A stretch of 64,000 bases of DNA from Anditalea andensis. GTDB lineage: Bacteria; Bacteroidota; Bacteroidia; Cytophagales; Cyclobacteriaceae. Shown here one piece after another: positions 1 to 7,363 of this stretch. Location: the NCBI RefSeq assembly GCF_000714815.1, contig NZ_JMIH01000015.1, positions 167,478 through 231,477 on the forward strand, given 5' to 3'. Each line of letters opens with the position of its first letter. Position 1 is the first letter of the stretch. The position numbers and the translations under genes were made by a program. The notes beneath the pieces were generated by a model. It did no database searches, was not told the origin of the DNA, and worked only from the letters and a program-made list of their open reading frames with translations.

Positions 1-2
1 GA

Positions 3-1727
3 TTGGCCAATATAAAAATCGGTACTTCCCCAGGCACTAGGTATATAAGTAGGTACCGTTCTGTGGAGCCCCAGGCTGTTAATGATATCTTCTCTAAAAT
101 ATCTAAAAAGTACAAAAAAGCTAGAAAAATAGGAGGAGATGTATTGGGCATGGATGCAGAGTATCTTAAAAACAACATTGCATTTTCGGGAGAAGTATGG
201 TTAGGCCATCTTCGGTATGGTACTCATGGAGAGAACAGCATAGAAACGTGCCATCCATTTCTTAGACAGAACAACTGGAGGAGCCGAAACTTGGTCATGG
301 CAGGAAATTTTAATATGACCAATGTGGAAAAGTTATTTAGCAAGTTGGTAGAATTAGGTCAGCATCCTAAGGAAAAGACGGACACCGTTACTGTAATGGA
401 AAAAATCGGTCATTTCTTGGATGAAGAAAACCAGCGTATATTTGACAAATATAAAGGAGAGTATACAAATGAGGAGATTACTGAGGTCATAGAGCGTGAA
501 TTGGATGTAGCCCGTATATTGAGGAGGTCTTGTAGGGATTTTGACGGAGGGTATGCCATGGCCGGAATGATCGGAAATGGGTCCAGTTTTGTGGTGCGTG
601 ATCCTTCAGGAATACGTCCTGCATATTATTATGCCGATGATGAAATAGTAGTAATAGCCTCTGAGAAGCCTGCCATTAAAAGTGCCTTCAATATTGATTA
701 TAACCAGATCAAGGAAATAAGCCCGGGAGCTGCTTTGGTGGTAAATAGGGATGGTTCATTTGCGGAACATCAGATTATGACCCCTAGAGCAAAAACCTCC
801 TGTTCATTTGAAAGGATTTATTTTTCCAGAGGAACTGATCCCGATATATATAGAGAGAGAAAAAACCTGGGTAAGTTATTGATACCCCAAATATTGGAGG
901 CTATAGATTTTGACCTTAAAAATACGGTTTTCAGCTATATTCCCAATACTGCTGAAACAGCATTTCTCGGTATGATAGAGGGGCTTGAAGATTATCTTAG
1001 TGCAAAGCGTAGAGAGGTGTTGTTGGAAGGGAAGCCCCATTTGGGAGATATAGAAGATCTATTACATTTCCGCCCCAGGGTAGAAAAGTTAGTCAGCAAG
1101 GATGTAAAACTCAGAACATTTATCACTAATGATAATGATCGTGATGAAATGGTTGCTAATGTTTATGACACTACATACGGTGTCATCAGGTCAGGTGTAG
1201 ATACTATAGTGGTGATAGACGATTCTATTGTAAGGGGGACTACTTTAGAAAAAAGTATCCTTACTACCTTGGACAGACTTCAGCCAAAGCGGATCATAGT
1301 GGTGTCTTCTGCGCCACAGATAAGGTATCCAGACTGTTATGGTATCGATATGTCTAAAATGAAGGAATTTATTGCCTTCAGAGCTACTTTAGAGCTGCTT
1401 CATGAGACTGGTCAGACAGATGTATTGGATAAGGTGTATGATCAATGTATTGATCATCCCCATTCTAAAGAAAATTTTGTGAAGGCTATTTATGCATCAT
1501 TTACGGATCAGCAAATTTCGGATAAAGTGGCTGAAATTATTACCTCTCCACAGATAAATGCCGAAGTAAGGGTGATTTATCAGACCGTTAAAAACTTAAA
1601 TAAAGCTTGTCCTGACCATATTGGTGATTGGTATTTCACGGGTAATTATCCCACTGACGGAGGCATGCATGTAGTGAACCGCTCATTTGCCAATTTCAGA
1701 GAAGGTAAAATTGTAAGGGCATATTGA
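3..1727 (+). CDS. Amidophosphoribosyltransferase-like protein (PurF family), 5' end outside window
   Basis: Bifunctional-fold enzyme of purine synthesis: an N-terminal class II glutamine amidotransferase domain supplies ammonia to a C-terminal phosphoribosyltransferase domain that converts PRPP to phosphoribosylamine. The reading frame is open at the window edge and the catalytic N-terminal Cys (MCGI-type start) is missing, so the true start lies upstream; the TTG at position 3 is internal. Visible marks are GHLRYGTHG near residue 68 (glutaminase domain), RDPSGIRPAYYY near 200, and the PRPP-binding loop VVIDDSIVRGTT at about 403-414. The protein is longer than E. coli PurF and has a helical insertion between the domains, as in the long Bacteroidota homologues that coexist with a normal PurF, so whether this copy is the main purine enzyme or a paralogue cannot be decided here. 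The downstream secreted protein follows after 22 bases. Confidence 0.85.
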   Translation: MANIKIGTSPGTRYISRYRSVEPQAVNDIFSKISKKYKKARKIGGDVLGMDAEYLKNNIAFSGEVWLGHLRYGTHGENSIETCHPFLRQNNWRSRNLVMAGNFNMTNVEKLFSKLVELGQHPKEKTDTVTVMEKIGHFLDEENQRIFDKYKGEYTNEEITEVIERELDVARILRRSCRDFDGGYAMAGMIGNGSSFVVRDPSGIRPAYYYADDEIVVIASEKPAIKSAFNIDYNQIKEISPGAALVVNRDGSFAEHQIMTPRAKTSCSFERIYFSRGTDPDIYRERKNLGKLLIPQILEAIDFDLKNTVFSYIPNTAETAFLGMIEGLEDYLSAKRREVLLEGKPHLGDIEDLLHFRPRVEKLVSKDVKLRTFITNDNDRDEMVANVYDTTYGVIRSGVDTIVVIDDSIVRGTTLEKSILTTLDRLQPKRIIVVSSAPQIRYPDCYGIDMSKMKEFIAFRATLELLHETGQTDVLDKVYDQCIDHPHSKENFVKAIYASFTDQQISDKVAEIITSPQINAEVRVIYQTVKNLNKACPDHIGDWYFTGNYPTDGGMHVVNRSFANFREGKIVRAY

Positions 1728-1749
1728 AATCATTTCTATTTAGTTGATT

Positions 1750-2295
1750 ATGAAAAATTGTATATTAGTTTGCTTATTGTTAATGTTTTTCGGCTCAGCT
1801 TATGCGCAAGAGGAATTGATTATGTTCCGGGAAAATCTGGAACCCCTTTGCGGCAAAACTTTTGAGGGAAGGCTGGTCTTTCCAGCAGAGGGGAGGGAAC
1901 CTTTTTCAAGTAATCCTATGACCATGACAGTGGCGCATTGTTCTCCAGATACTGTAAAAATACCTTTTCATGTAGGGACTGATAGGTCTAGGACCTGGGT
2001 ACTTTCTTTTGGCAATGATGGCCTTCAGCTTAAACATGATCATAGACACGAAGATGGCACTCCGGATGAAGTAACAAATTATGGAGGTCTTTCTTCATCA
2101 GAAAGCACGGCATGGGAGGTTCACTTCCCTGCCGATGAAGAAACAGCAGCTATGCTTCCCCGGGCTAAAGACAATGTTTGGACCATGGCCATAGACAGAG
2201 ATGCGAAGATTTTTAGTTATATACTGTCAGTAGATGGTAAAAAAGCCGTTCAGATAGATTTTGATATAGATCTGGGTACGGAAAGCGGACTTTGA
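1750..2295 (+). CDS. Secreted protein of unknown function
   Basis: About 181 residues starting at the ATG at 1750; a TTG two codons earlier (1744) is also in frame but less likely. The N-terminus has a clear Sec signal peptide (KN, then a hydrophobic stretch through FFGSAYAQ, cleavage expected after AYA). The mature part is acidic, rich in H/D/E (HDHRHEDGTPDE) and probably all-beta. I do not recognise a named domain. It lies 22 bases after the PurF-type gene, so co-transcription is possible though no functional link is evident. A strong hairpin follows the stop codon, ending this transcription unit. Confidence 0.7.
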   Translation: MKNCILVCLLLMFFGSAYAQEELIMFRENLEPLCGKTFEGRLVFPAEGREPFSSNPMTMTVAHCSPDTVKIPFHVGTDRSRTWVLSFGNDGLQLKHDHRHEDGTPDEVTNYGGLSSSESTAWEVHFPADEETAAMLPRAKDNVWTMAIDRDAKIFSYILSVDGKKAVQIDFDIDLGTESGL

Positions 2296-2301
2296 TTATG
2301 A

Positions 2302-2340
2302 AAAAATAATAGAGGCGGACCAAATGATCCGCCTCTATTT
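2302..2340. terminator. Bidirectional intrinsic terminator between convergent genes
   Basis: Stem AATAGAGGCGGA (2308-2319) pairs with TCCGCCTCTATT (2328-2339) around an 8-nt loop, flanked by an A-run on the left and T-rich sequence on the right. It sits between the + strand secreted protein gene and the - strand receiver gene and can serve both. Confidence 0.85.
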
Positions 2341-2346
2341 CGTAGT

Positions 2347-2706
2347 TTACAATCCTCGGATTACTGTGAGGAGTTCATCAGGATTGATAGGCTTACTTAT
2401 ATAAGCATCCGCTCCCAGTTCGATTGCTTTACTGGCTACTTCTTCATCACCATAACGGGTGATCATAATGACTTTCCCTACCTTATTGTCTCTTTTGATG
2501 GTTTCCAGTATATGGAGCCCGTTATCATCGGGTAATCTATAATCCAAGATGGCAAGATCATAAGATTCCTTTTCTAATAGGCTCAGTGCTTTTTTAGCAG
2601 ACTGTGCATCGTGTGTTCGATACTGGTTTTTATCTAAAAATCGCGTCAATAGTTTACAAAAAACCACATCGTCTTCTACCACTAATATATTTTTTATCAT
2701 ATTCAT
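2347..2706 (-). CDS. Single-domain response regulator (CheY-like receiver)
   Basis: 119 residues comprising only a receiver domain: acidic pair ED at 11-12 (LVVEDD), phosphoacceptor Asp in LAILDYRLPDDNG near residue 55, conserved Thr/Ser region MITRYGD near 82 and Lys in YISKPINP near 105. No output domain, so it should act by protein-protein contact or as a phosphorelay intermediate. Two start codons are two codons apart (2706 and 2700). It lies 18 bases downstream of the ATP-grasp-like gene on the same strand, so the two are probably co-transcribed; no histidine kinase is nearby. Confident on the domain, not on the partner. Confidence 0.9.
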   Translation of the reverse strand: MNMIKNILVVEDDVVFCKLLTRFLDKNQYRTHDAQSAKKALSLLEKESYDLAILDYRLPDDNGLHILETIKRDNKVGKVIMITRYGDEEVASKAIELGADAYISKPINPDELLTVIRGL

Positions 2707-2724
2707 TTTTTATATGTGGTTAAA

Positions 2725-4116
2725 TTAATTAAAACTCATTTCCTTATCAAATGTCTTGATAGCATTTTGGTCAATTGCGTATACCGCCATGACACTTTGG
2801 ATAAATCCTCTGATGAGTTCATCTATTCCTAAGCCAAGCAAAGCAAAGTTTCTAACATCAAATAATATTAACCTTTCATCAGCATAAGACCAGCCATCAT
2901 CACCTTTTACAGATAGATTAGTGCCATATACTTCCCAACTGCTCATGTTTTCTGGTAGGGGCTGGTTAAGTGGAAACCTGGATTTTCGGCTATACACCGC
3001 TAATGGGCGCATGCCTTCAGAAGTGGCATGCATCATCATTCTTAGATCAAATGCATAACTTCTACCTTTATTGTCCGGTATAGTCCCAACATGGTACCAA
3101 GTGTCTTTAGTATGACTGCCTTCGTTATAGTTACTATGGATAAGCTGCTGTACTATATAAAGTTCGTCTGGATCTGAAGCGAGTTCACTTAGCGCCACAT
3201 CGAGTTCTTTTTGGTTTATAATAGTATAGACGCCCTGTCCAGCATTACTGTCAGGTACTTTTATTACCATACTTCCTCCTAGTTTGTCAAAATGTGACTG
3301 CAGCTGGTGGTATGGTATATTTCGGAACGTTTTGGGGGTGAATATCTCTATCCCTTTATCTTTAAATTGCTCATTGAACTCATCGTACGCCCTACTGGCT
3401 ACCTCTTTGTTTCGTCCTCCGGCCAGACAGGCTTCTATTGGGTTTAAGAGAAGTGTTCTAGAGTTTTTGGGTAACCTGTTCCAAGGCTCCTGGGTAACAT
3501 ATCTAAATGCTGCCCTGATTTCCACCCAGTGATCTTCACCTTCCCGGACAAACATTTTTCCGTTCCTAAATTGTACAGGAGGATCTGTATCTTCATTTTT
3601 GAACTGGGCCAAATATACATTTTCATCAAAAACTTCAGCGATGGTAGCTGCGTAACCGATGTTCTCCATAGGATTTTTATCATAAATGACAGCCAGCGCT
3701 CCAGATTCATCATGCTGGTCTACCATATCCTTGAAGGTTTCTTCGATCAGCCTTCTGTACCCACCCTGTTCGTAATTAAAATCCAGAAGGGGCATGGATT
3801 TTTGCCCTGATGGGCAACTGTTAGTTTCTATTAATGTGAGTTTTCTGTTACCTTCATTATTGGTCACATGCATCATATCCGTACCAGACCAACGGAAATA
3901 TTTGGGTTGATACTTTAGTATGGACAGGATAGCATCCAGGTTTGCTTTTGGGTTGAGCCTGAGGTATCTTTCTGCTATCTGATGATGGGATAAATTTAAA
4001 AAAGTAGATACCAAAGGGTGGATATTAGAGTTAAGGGCCCTTGGATACCAGTGATCTGCCGGCTCAAAATCTCCTGGTTCTACCAAATGGACATTGGGTG
4101 ATATGGAAAGTTTCAT
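2725..4116 (-). CDS. Uncharacterised ATP-grasp-like protein
   Basis: 463 residues, soluble, no signal peptide. Features resembling ATP-grasp ligases (glutathionylspermidine-synthase-like or circularly permuted types) are IETNSCPSGQKSMP near 96-110, an acidic-aromatic block DHWVEIRAAFRYVTQEPW near 196-213, and GGSMVIKVPDSNAGQGVYTI near 280-300, which looks like the nucleotide-binding Lys plus glycine-rich loop; DLRMMMHA near 357 would carry metal-binding Asp and Arg. The assignment rests on motif resemblance only; the substrate is unknown. It is followed on the same strand by a CheY-like receiver gene and preceded (35 bases) by a TauE-type permease, suggesting a three-gene unit. If ATP-grasp, expected chemistry is ATP-dependent carboxylate-amine or carboxylate-thiol ligation. 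Confidence 0.6.
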   Translation of the reverse strand: MKLSISPNVHLVEPGDFEPADHWYPRALNSNIHPLVSTFLNLSHHQIAERYLRLNPKANLDAILSILKYQPKYFRWSGTDMMHVTNNEGNRKLTLIETNSCPSGQKSMPLLDFNYEQGGYRRLIEETFKDMVDQHDESGALAVIYDKNPMENIGYAATIAEVFDENVYLAQFKNEDTDPPVQFRNGKMFVREGEDHWVEIRAAFRYVTQEPWNRLPKNSRTLLLNPIEACLAGGRNKEVASRAYDEFNEQFKDKGIEIFTPKTFRNIPYHQLQSHFDKLGGSMVIKVPDSNAGQGVYTIINQKELDVALSELASDPDELYIVQQLIHSNYNEGSHTKDTWYHVGTIPDNKGRSYAFDLRMMMHATSEGMRPLAVYSRKSRFPLNQPLPENMSSWEVYGTNLSVKGDDGWSYADERLILFDVRNFALLGLGIDELIRGFIQSVMAVYAIDQNAIKTFDKEMSFN

Positions 4117-4150
4117 ATAATTTTCATTAGCTTTTTGTGTTGTATTTTAA

Positions 4151-4906
4151 TTAAGCAGCTTGTATAATATCTGAAATAAATGCTTTGTTCTGCCATAGCA
4201 TTAATATGCCACTGACTACCATACTGGCTACTACTATTTTTCGGAAGACTTCATCTGACATCCGGCCTAAAATTAGTTTACCAAAATATATAGCAGTCAT
4301 AGAGACTACTCCTATTAAAAGGCCATACTTTAGTACTTCTCCATTTACATACCCTAGGTAAGCATAGCTGATGATCTTGGTGAGGTGGAGGAGGATGGCA
4401 TTGGCAGAACGGGTACCCAATAAAGCCTCTTTGGAAATTCCATAGCTTAGATACGCAGAATTCATCAGAGGGCCTACACCTCCTATTAATCCCGATAAAA
4501 AAGCTACACCCAGCCCCATGGGAGCAAAGTGCCAGGCTTTTATTTTGAATCTACTTGGTTTGGTTTTTTTCTTAAATTGCATCACTGTAGATACAAGTAA
4601 AAGGCCTATCAGTATCTGTAAATAATCAGAAGAAAGTTCGGCAAAGAGCCTGGCCCCTATGATAGATCCTATAATAGTGGAGGGAAATAACCATGCAAAT
4701 AATTTCCAATCGATGTCTTTCCAAAAAAAGAATACTTTCGATGTACTGCTCATCCCGATGCTGATAGTCATGACCGGGGCTACTGCCTTTACTCCCACTA
4801 CCAGTGCCACTAAAGGCATTAACAATAAACTGGCCCCACCGCCGCTGAGCACACTAAGAATAAAAATGACAAAGGCCCCTAATAGGACCAAAATGATTTG
4901 CAACAT
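4151..4906 (-). CDS. TauE/SafE family sulfite/organosulfonate exporter-like permease
   Basis: 251 residues, about seven to eight hydrophobic segments. The N-terminus (VIFILSVLSGGGASLLLMP) and the internal repeat (AFLSGLIGGVGPLMNSAYL near 134-152) are the paired glycine-rich motifs characteristic of the TauE/SafE (former DUF81) family, whose members export sulfite, sulfoacetate or related C2/C3 anions or act in sulfur-compound uptake. Substrate cannot be assigned. It is the first gene of a possible minus-strand unit with the ATP-grasp-like protein and the receiver. A perfect palindrome lies 23-40 bases upstream of the start. Confidence 0.85.
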   Translation of the reverse strand: MLQIILVLLGAFVIFILSVLSGGGASLLLMPLVALVVGVKAVAPVMTISIGMSSTSKVFFFWKDIDWKLFAWLFPSTIIGSIIGARLFAELSSDYLQILIGLLLVSTVMQFKKKTKPSRFKIKAWHFAPMGLGVAFLSGLIGGVGPLMNSAYLSYGISKEALLGTRSANAILLHLTKIISYAYLGYVNGEVLKYGLLIGVVSMTAIYFGKLILGRMSDEVFRKIVVASMVVSGILMLWQNKAFISDIIQAA

Positions 4907-4928
4907 ATTTAAAGAAGCTGTTTAAATT

Positions 4929-4946
4929 TATACCTTTACAGGTATA
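4929..4946. promoter_or_regulatory. Palindrome upstream of TauE-type permease (operator candidate)
   Basis: Perfect 7-bp arms TATACCT and AGGTATA separated by 4 nt, 23 bp upstream of the permease ATG in the divergent spacer with the M42 peptidase gene. A second inverted repeat with the same ACCTT core (CATACCTT at 5005-5012, AAGGTATG at 5032-5039) lies closer to the peptidase. The regulatory role is inferred only from symmetry and position. Confidence 0.35.
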
Positions 4947-5080
4947 TACGAATTTTGTCAATTGATTATAAATATTATGCCAGAAAATTATAGCAAACCC
5001 AAATCATACCTTCATTACCTTCTGGATATTAAAGGTATGTACTGACGTAAGGATCTGGCGCTGATGTATAAGTAAAGAAT

Positions 5081-6133
5081 ATGAATATAGAATTATTGAA
5101 GAAGATCTGTGAGGTACCAGGTGCTCCAGGCTTTGAATCACAGGTGCGGAATCTCATTTTGGCCGAGCTTAAACCTATCTGTAATGAGATCCAAGTGGAC
5201 AACATGGGGAGCGTAATCGCTATCAAAAGAGGGGTTTCGGACGTTGACGGTCAGCAAAAGAAGGTAATGGTAGCTGCACATATGGATGAAATAGGGTTCA
5301 TCGTTACTCATATAGATGATAACGGTTTTATAAAATTTCATCCCTTGGGCGGTTTTGATCCTAAAACACTTACTGCTCAAAGGGTCATCGTACACGGAAC
5401 AAAGGATTTGATAGGAGTGATGGGGAGTAAGCCCATACATGTCATGTCTCCAGAGGAGAAAAATAAACTTCCTAAACTCACTGACTATTTTATAGATATG
5501 GGAATGAGCAAAGAGGAAGTGATGAAATTCATAAAAATAGGAGACCCTATTACCAGAGACAGGGCACTTATTGAAATGGGGGACTGTGTAAATTGTAAAT
5601 CTATAGATAATAGGGTAGCTGTTTTCATTTTATTGGAAGCTTTAAAGTCTCTGGAGGATATTCCATATGATCTCTATGCCGTCTTTACTGTGCAGGAAGA
5701 AGTCGGTCTTAGAGGTGCCAATGTAGCTGCGCACGCAATAAATCCAGATTTTGGAATAGCGCTTGACACGACTATAGCTTATGATGTACCTGGATCTCAG
5801 GCCCATGAAAGGATAACTGAATTGGGCAAAGGAACCGCTATCAAAATAATGGATGCAATGACTATCTGTGATTATAGAATGGTGGATTTCATGAAGAAAA
5901 CCGCTGATAAAAAACAAATCAGATGGCAGCCCGAAATCTTGACCGCAGGAGGTACAGATACCGCGGGACTACAGCGTATGGGTAAAAACGGTTCGATAGC
6001 AGGGGCAATATCCATCCCTACCCGCCACTTGCATCAGGTGATAGAAATGGCCCATAAAAATGACATCCAAAGCAGTATAGATCTATTAAAGGCTTGTGTA
6101 GAGGAGATTGATCAATATAGCTGGGAACACTAG
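5081..6133 (+). CDS. M42 family metallo-aminopeptidase
   Basis: 350 residues, the usual length for cytosolic co-catalytic di-zinc aminopeptidases (FrvX/PepA-glutamyl aminopeptidase/TET family). Zinc ligands and catalytic residues are visible: AAHMDEIGF with His67 and catalytic Asp69, DNRV bridging Asp near 178, TVQEEVGLRG with the Glu pair at 206-207, ALDTT Asp near 229 and RHLHQ His near 313. These enzymes form large tetrahedral dodecamers that trim peptides from the N-terminus. No signal peptide. The start at 5081 gives the normal family N-terminus (LKKICEVPGAPGFE). Transcribed divergently from the TauE permease. Confidence 0.93.
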   Translation: MNIELLKKICEVPGAPGFESQVRNLILAELKPICNEIQVDNMGSVIAIKRGVSDVDGQQKKVMVAAHMDEIGFIVTHIDDNGFIKFHPLGGFDPKTLTAQRVIVHGTKDLIGVMGSKPIHVMSPEEKNKLPKLTDYFIDMGMSKEEVMKFIKIGDPITRDRALIEMGDCVNCKSIDNRVAVFILLEALKSLEDIPYDLYAVFTVQEEVGLRGANVAAHAINPDFGIALDTTIAYDVPGSQAHERITELGKGTAIKIMDAMTICDYRMVDFMKKTADKKQIRWQPEILTAGGTDTAGLQRMGKNGSIAGAISIPTRHLHQVIEMAHKNDIQSSIDLLKACVEEIDQYSWEH

Positions 6134-6179
6134 ATATAAGTTGTTTAAAAAAATATAGGGTTTACAAAAGAGGATAATA

Positions 6180-6224
6180 CTATTCGATAATTTCTTGATT
6201 AGGAAATGTCGGATAGTGCTATCC
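6180..6224. other. Hairpin-forming spacer between convergent genes
   Basis: CTATTCGA (6180-6187) pairs with TCGGATAG (6209-6216) with one G-U pair, and inside it ATTTC pairs with GAAAT; GGATAG then also pairs with CTATCC just downstream, so two hairpins compete. There is no clear T-run, so termination is only a possibility. Confidence 0.35.
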
Positions 6225-6241
6225 CAAACTTTGGCGGTATG

Positions 6242-6694
6242 CTACGAGGTTTTAATCTTTTTTTTCGGTAATTTTTTTTGCAAATAGCCTACCAAATCTT
6301 CATAATGGGTGTGTTCATGGTTACTCATGCTGAAAGATGTTTTGTCGGAAAAGACCATGGTCAATTGTTTAAATTCTTTTTTATTTGCAATGATTTTTTC
6401 TTCTTGCCATGCCAGTACCTCATTTAACCTGTATTCATTTTTCCATCCCCTCAGCGGTATTTTAACAAAAAACGATTCTTTACCTGCTGAAATAAACCTG
6501 TATCCTGCCATCATTTTCACCAAAATGACCAGCAGCACAACAGTAAGTAAGGAAGCACTAAATAAATAAAACCAAAAATTATAAGTTTGGTATCTACTAT
6601 AATCGAGTATGATGTAGACCAATCCTGCGAATAGGATCCCTATTACGATTAAGAGCGAAAAGTAGGTACTGCTTTTAGGCTTACAATGAATCAT
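6242..6694 (-). CDS. Small membrane protein of unknown function
   Basis: 150 residues with two adjacent membrane-spanning segments (about 12-30 and 38-60) followed by a soluble C-terminal part of beta character (ESFFVKIPLRGWKNEYRLNEVLAWQEE) that resembles membrane-anchored bacterial PH-like domains. The tail is Lys-rich. Its ATG overlaps the stop of the upstream ACP phosphodiesterase gene by four bases (ATGA), so the pair is translationally coupled. Function unknown. Confidence 0.7.
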   Translation of the reverse strand: MIHCKPKSSTYFSLLIVIGILFAGLVYIILDYSRYQTYNFWFYLFSASLLTVVLLVILVKMMAGYRFISAGKESFFVKIPLRGWKNEYRLNEVLAWQEEKIIANKKEFKQLTMVFSDKTSFSMSNHEHTHYEDLVGYLQKKLPKKKIKTS

Positions 6695-7287
6695 ACGCTC
6701 TCTTTTAAAGCTTCAAACCTTTCCTTGGAATAAGTTACGAGTAGAGGGAAAAATTCTTTAAAATGCGCTAAAAGTACATCGTAGTTTTCTTCTAAAAAAA
6801 GATGTGCAGTTTCCATTTTTGAATTAAAGCTGGTCCGTTTAGAAACTCCTATCATAGCATCTCTTATGCCATCAAGTCTTCCATATGATACAAGCCAGTT
6901 ATAACTGACCATCATATCAAAAGCGATCAGAAAGTTGGGAGGAAGGATAGCTTTGTGACCATTTAGTATTTCATATACCTGAGCGGCATAGATGTCGATG
7001 GGTACAGGATGATATTCTTCCCAGAACTTTGATAGAAAATGATCAAAATACATGTCTGTAATTACGGTAGAATACCTTGCATATATAGGCCTGAGCAGAG
7101 ATTGGGCTTCCTTTACGACAGGGTGGGTATCTGTAAATGTATCTATTTCCCTGTGAAGCTGTACTCCTATAATGATCTCTGGCTCATAGGTTTTTGTAAG
7201 GTCTCCCCTTACAAAATCTCCAATATAATTTCCGATCAATACCTTCGGATCTCCAAATGACAGATATGCGTGTGCTAGAAAATTCAA
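6691..7287 (-). CDS. acpH: Acyl carrier protein phosphodiesterase (AcpH family)
   Basis: 198 residues matching the DUF479/AcpH family, which hydrolyses 4'-phosphopantetheine from holo-ACP and is distantly related to HD-fold phosphohydrolases. Characteristic segments are the start NFLAHAYLSF, IGNYIGDFVRG, GVQLHREIDTFTDTHP and ITDMYFDHFLSKFW, carrying the conserved His and Asp residues. The only plausible start codon is a TTG at 7287: no in-frame ATG exists between it and an upstream in-frame stop, and the family N-terminus begins exactly there. Translationally coupled to the small membrane protein downstream. Confidence 0.88.
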   Translation of the reverse strand: MNFLAHAYLSFGDPKVLIGNYIGDFVRGDLTKTYEPEIIIGVQLHREIDTFTDTHPVVKEAQSLLRPIYARYSTVITDMYFDHFLSKFWEEYHPVPIDIYAAQVYEILNGHKAILPPNFLIAFDMMVSYNWLVSYGRLDGIRDAMIGVSKRTSFNSKMETAHLFLEENYDVLLAHFKEFFPLLVTYSKERFEALKESV

Positions 7288-7363
7288 ATTGCGAAAACTT
7301 AAGGTGTTGATCTTTATTAACCTAACTTATTATAGTAATTTTATGTCCTAAAAATAAACATTG

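Noticed and set aside
3284..3810. Plus-strand frames opposite the ATP-grasp-like gene
   Set aside because: No family resemblance; they are antisense shadows of a long, well-formed minus-strand gene.
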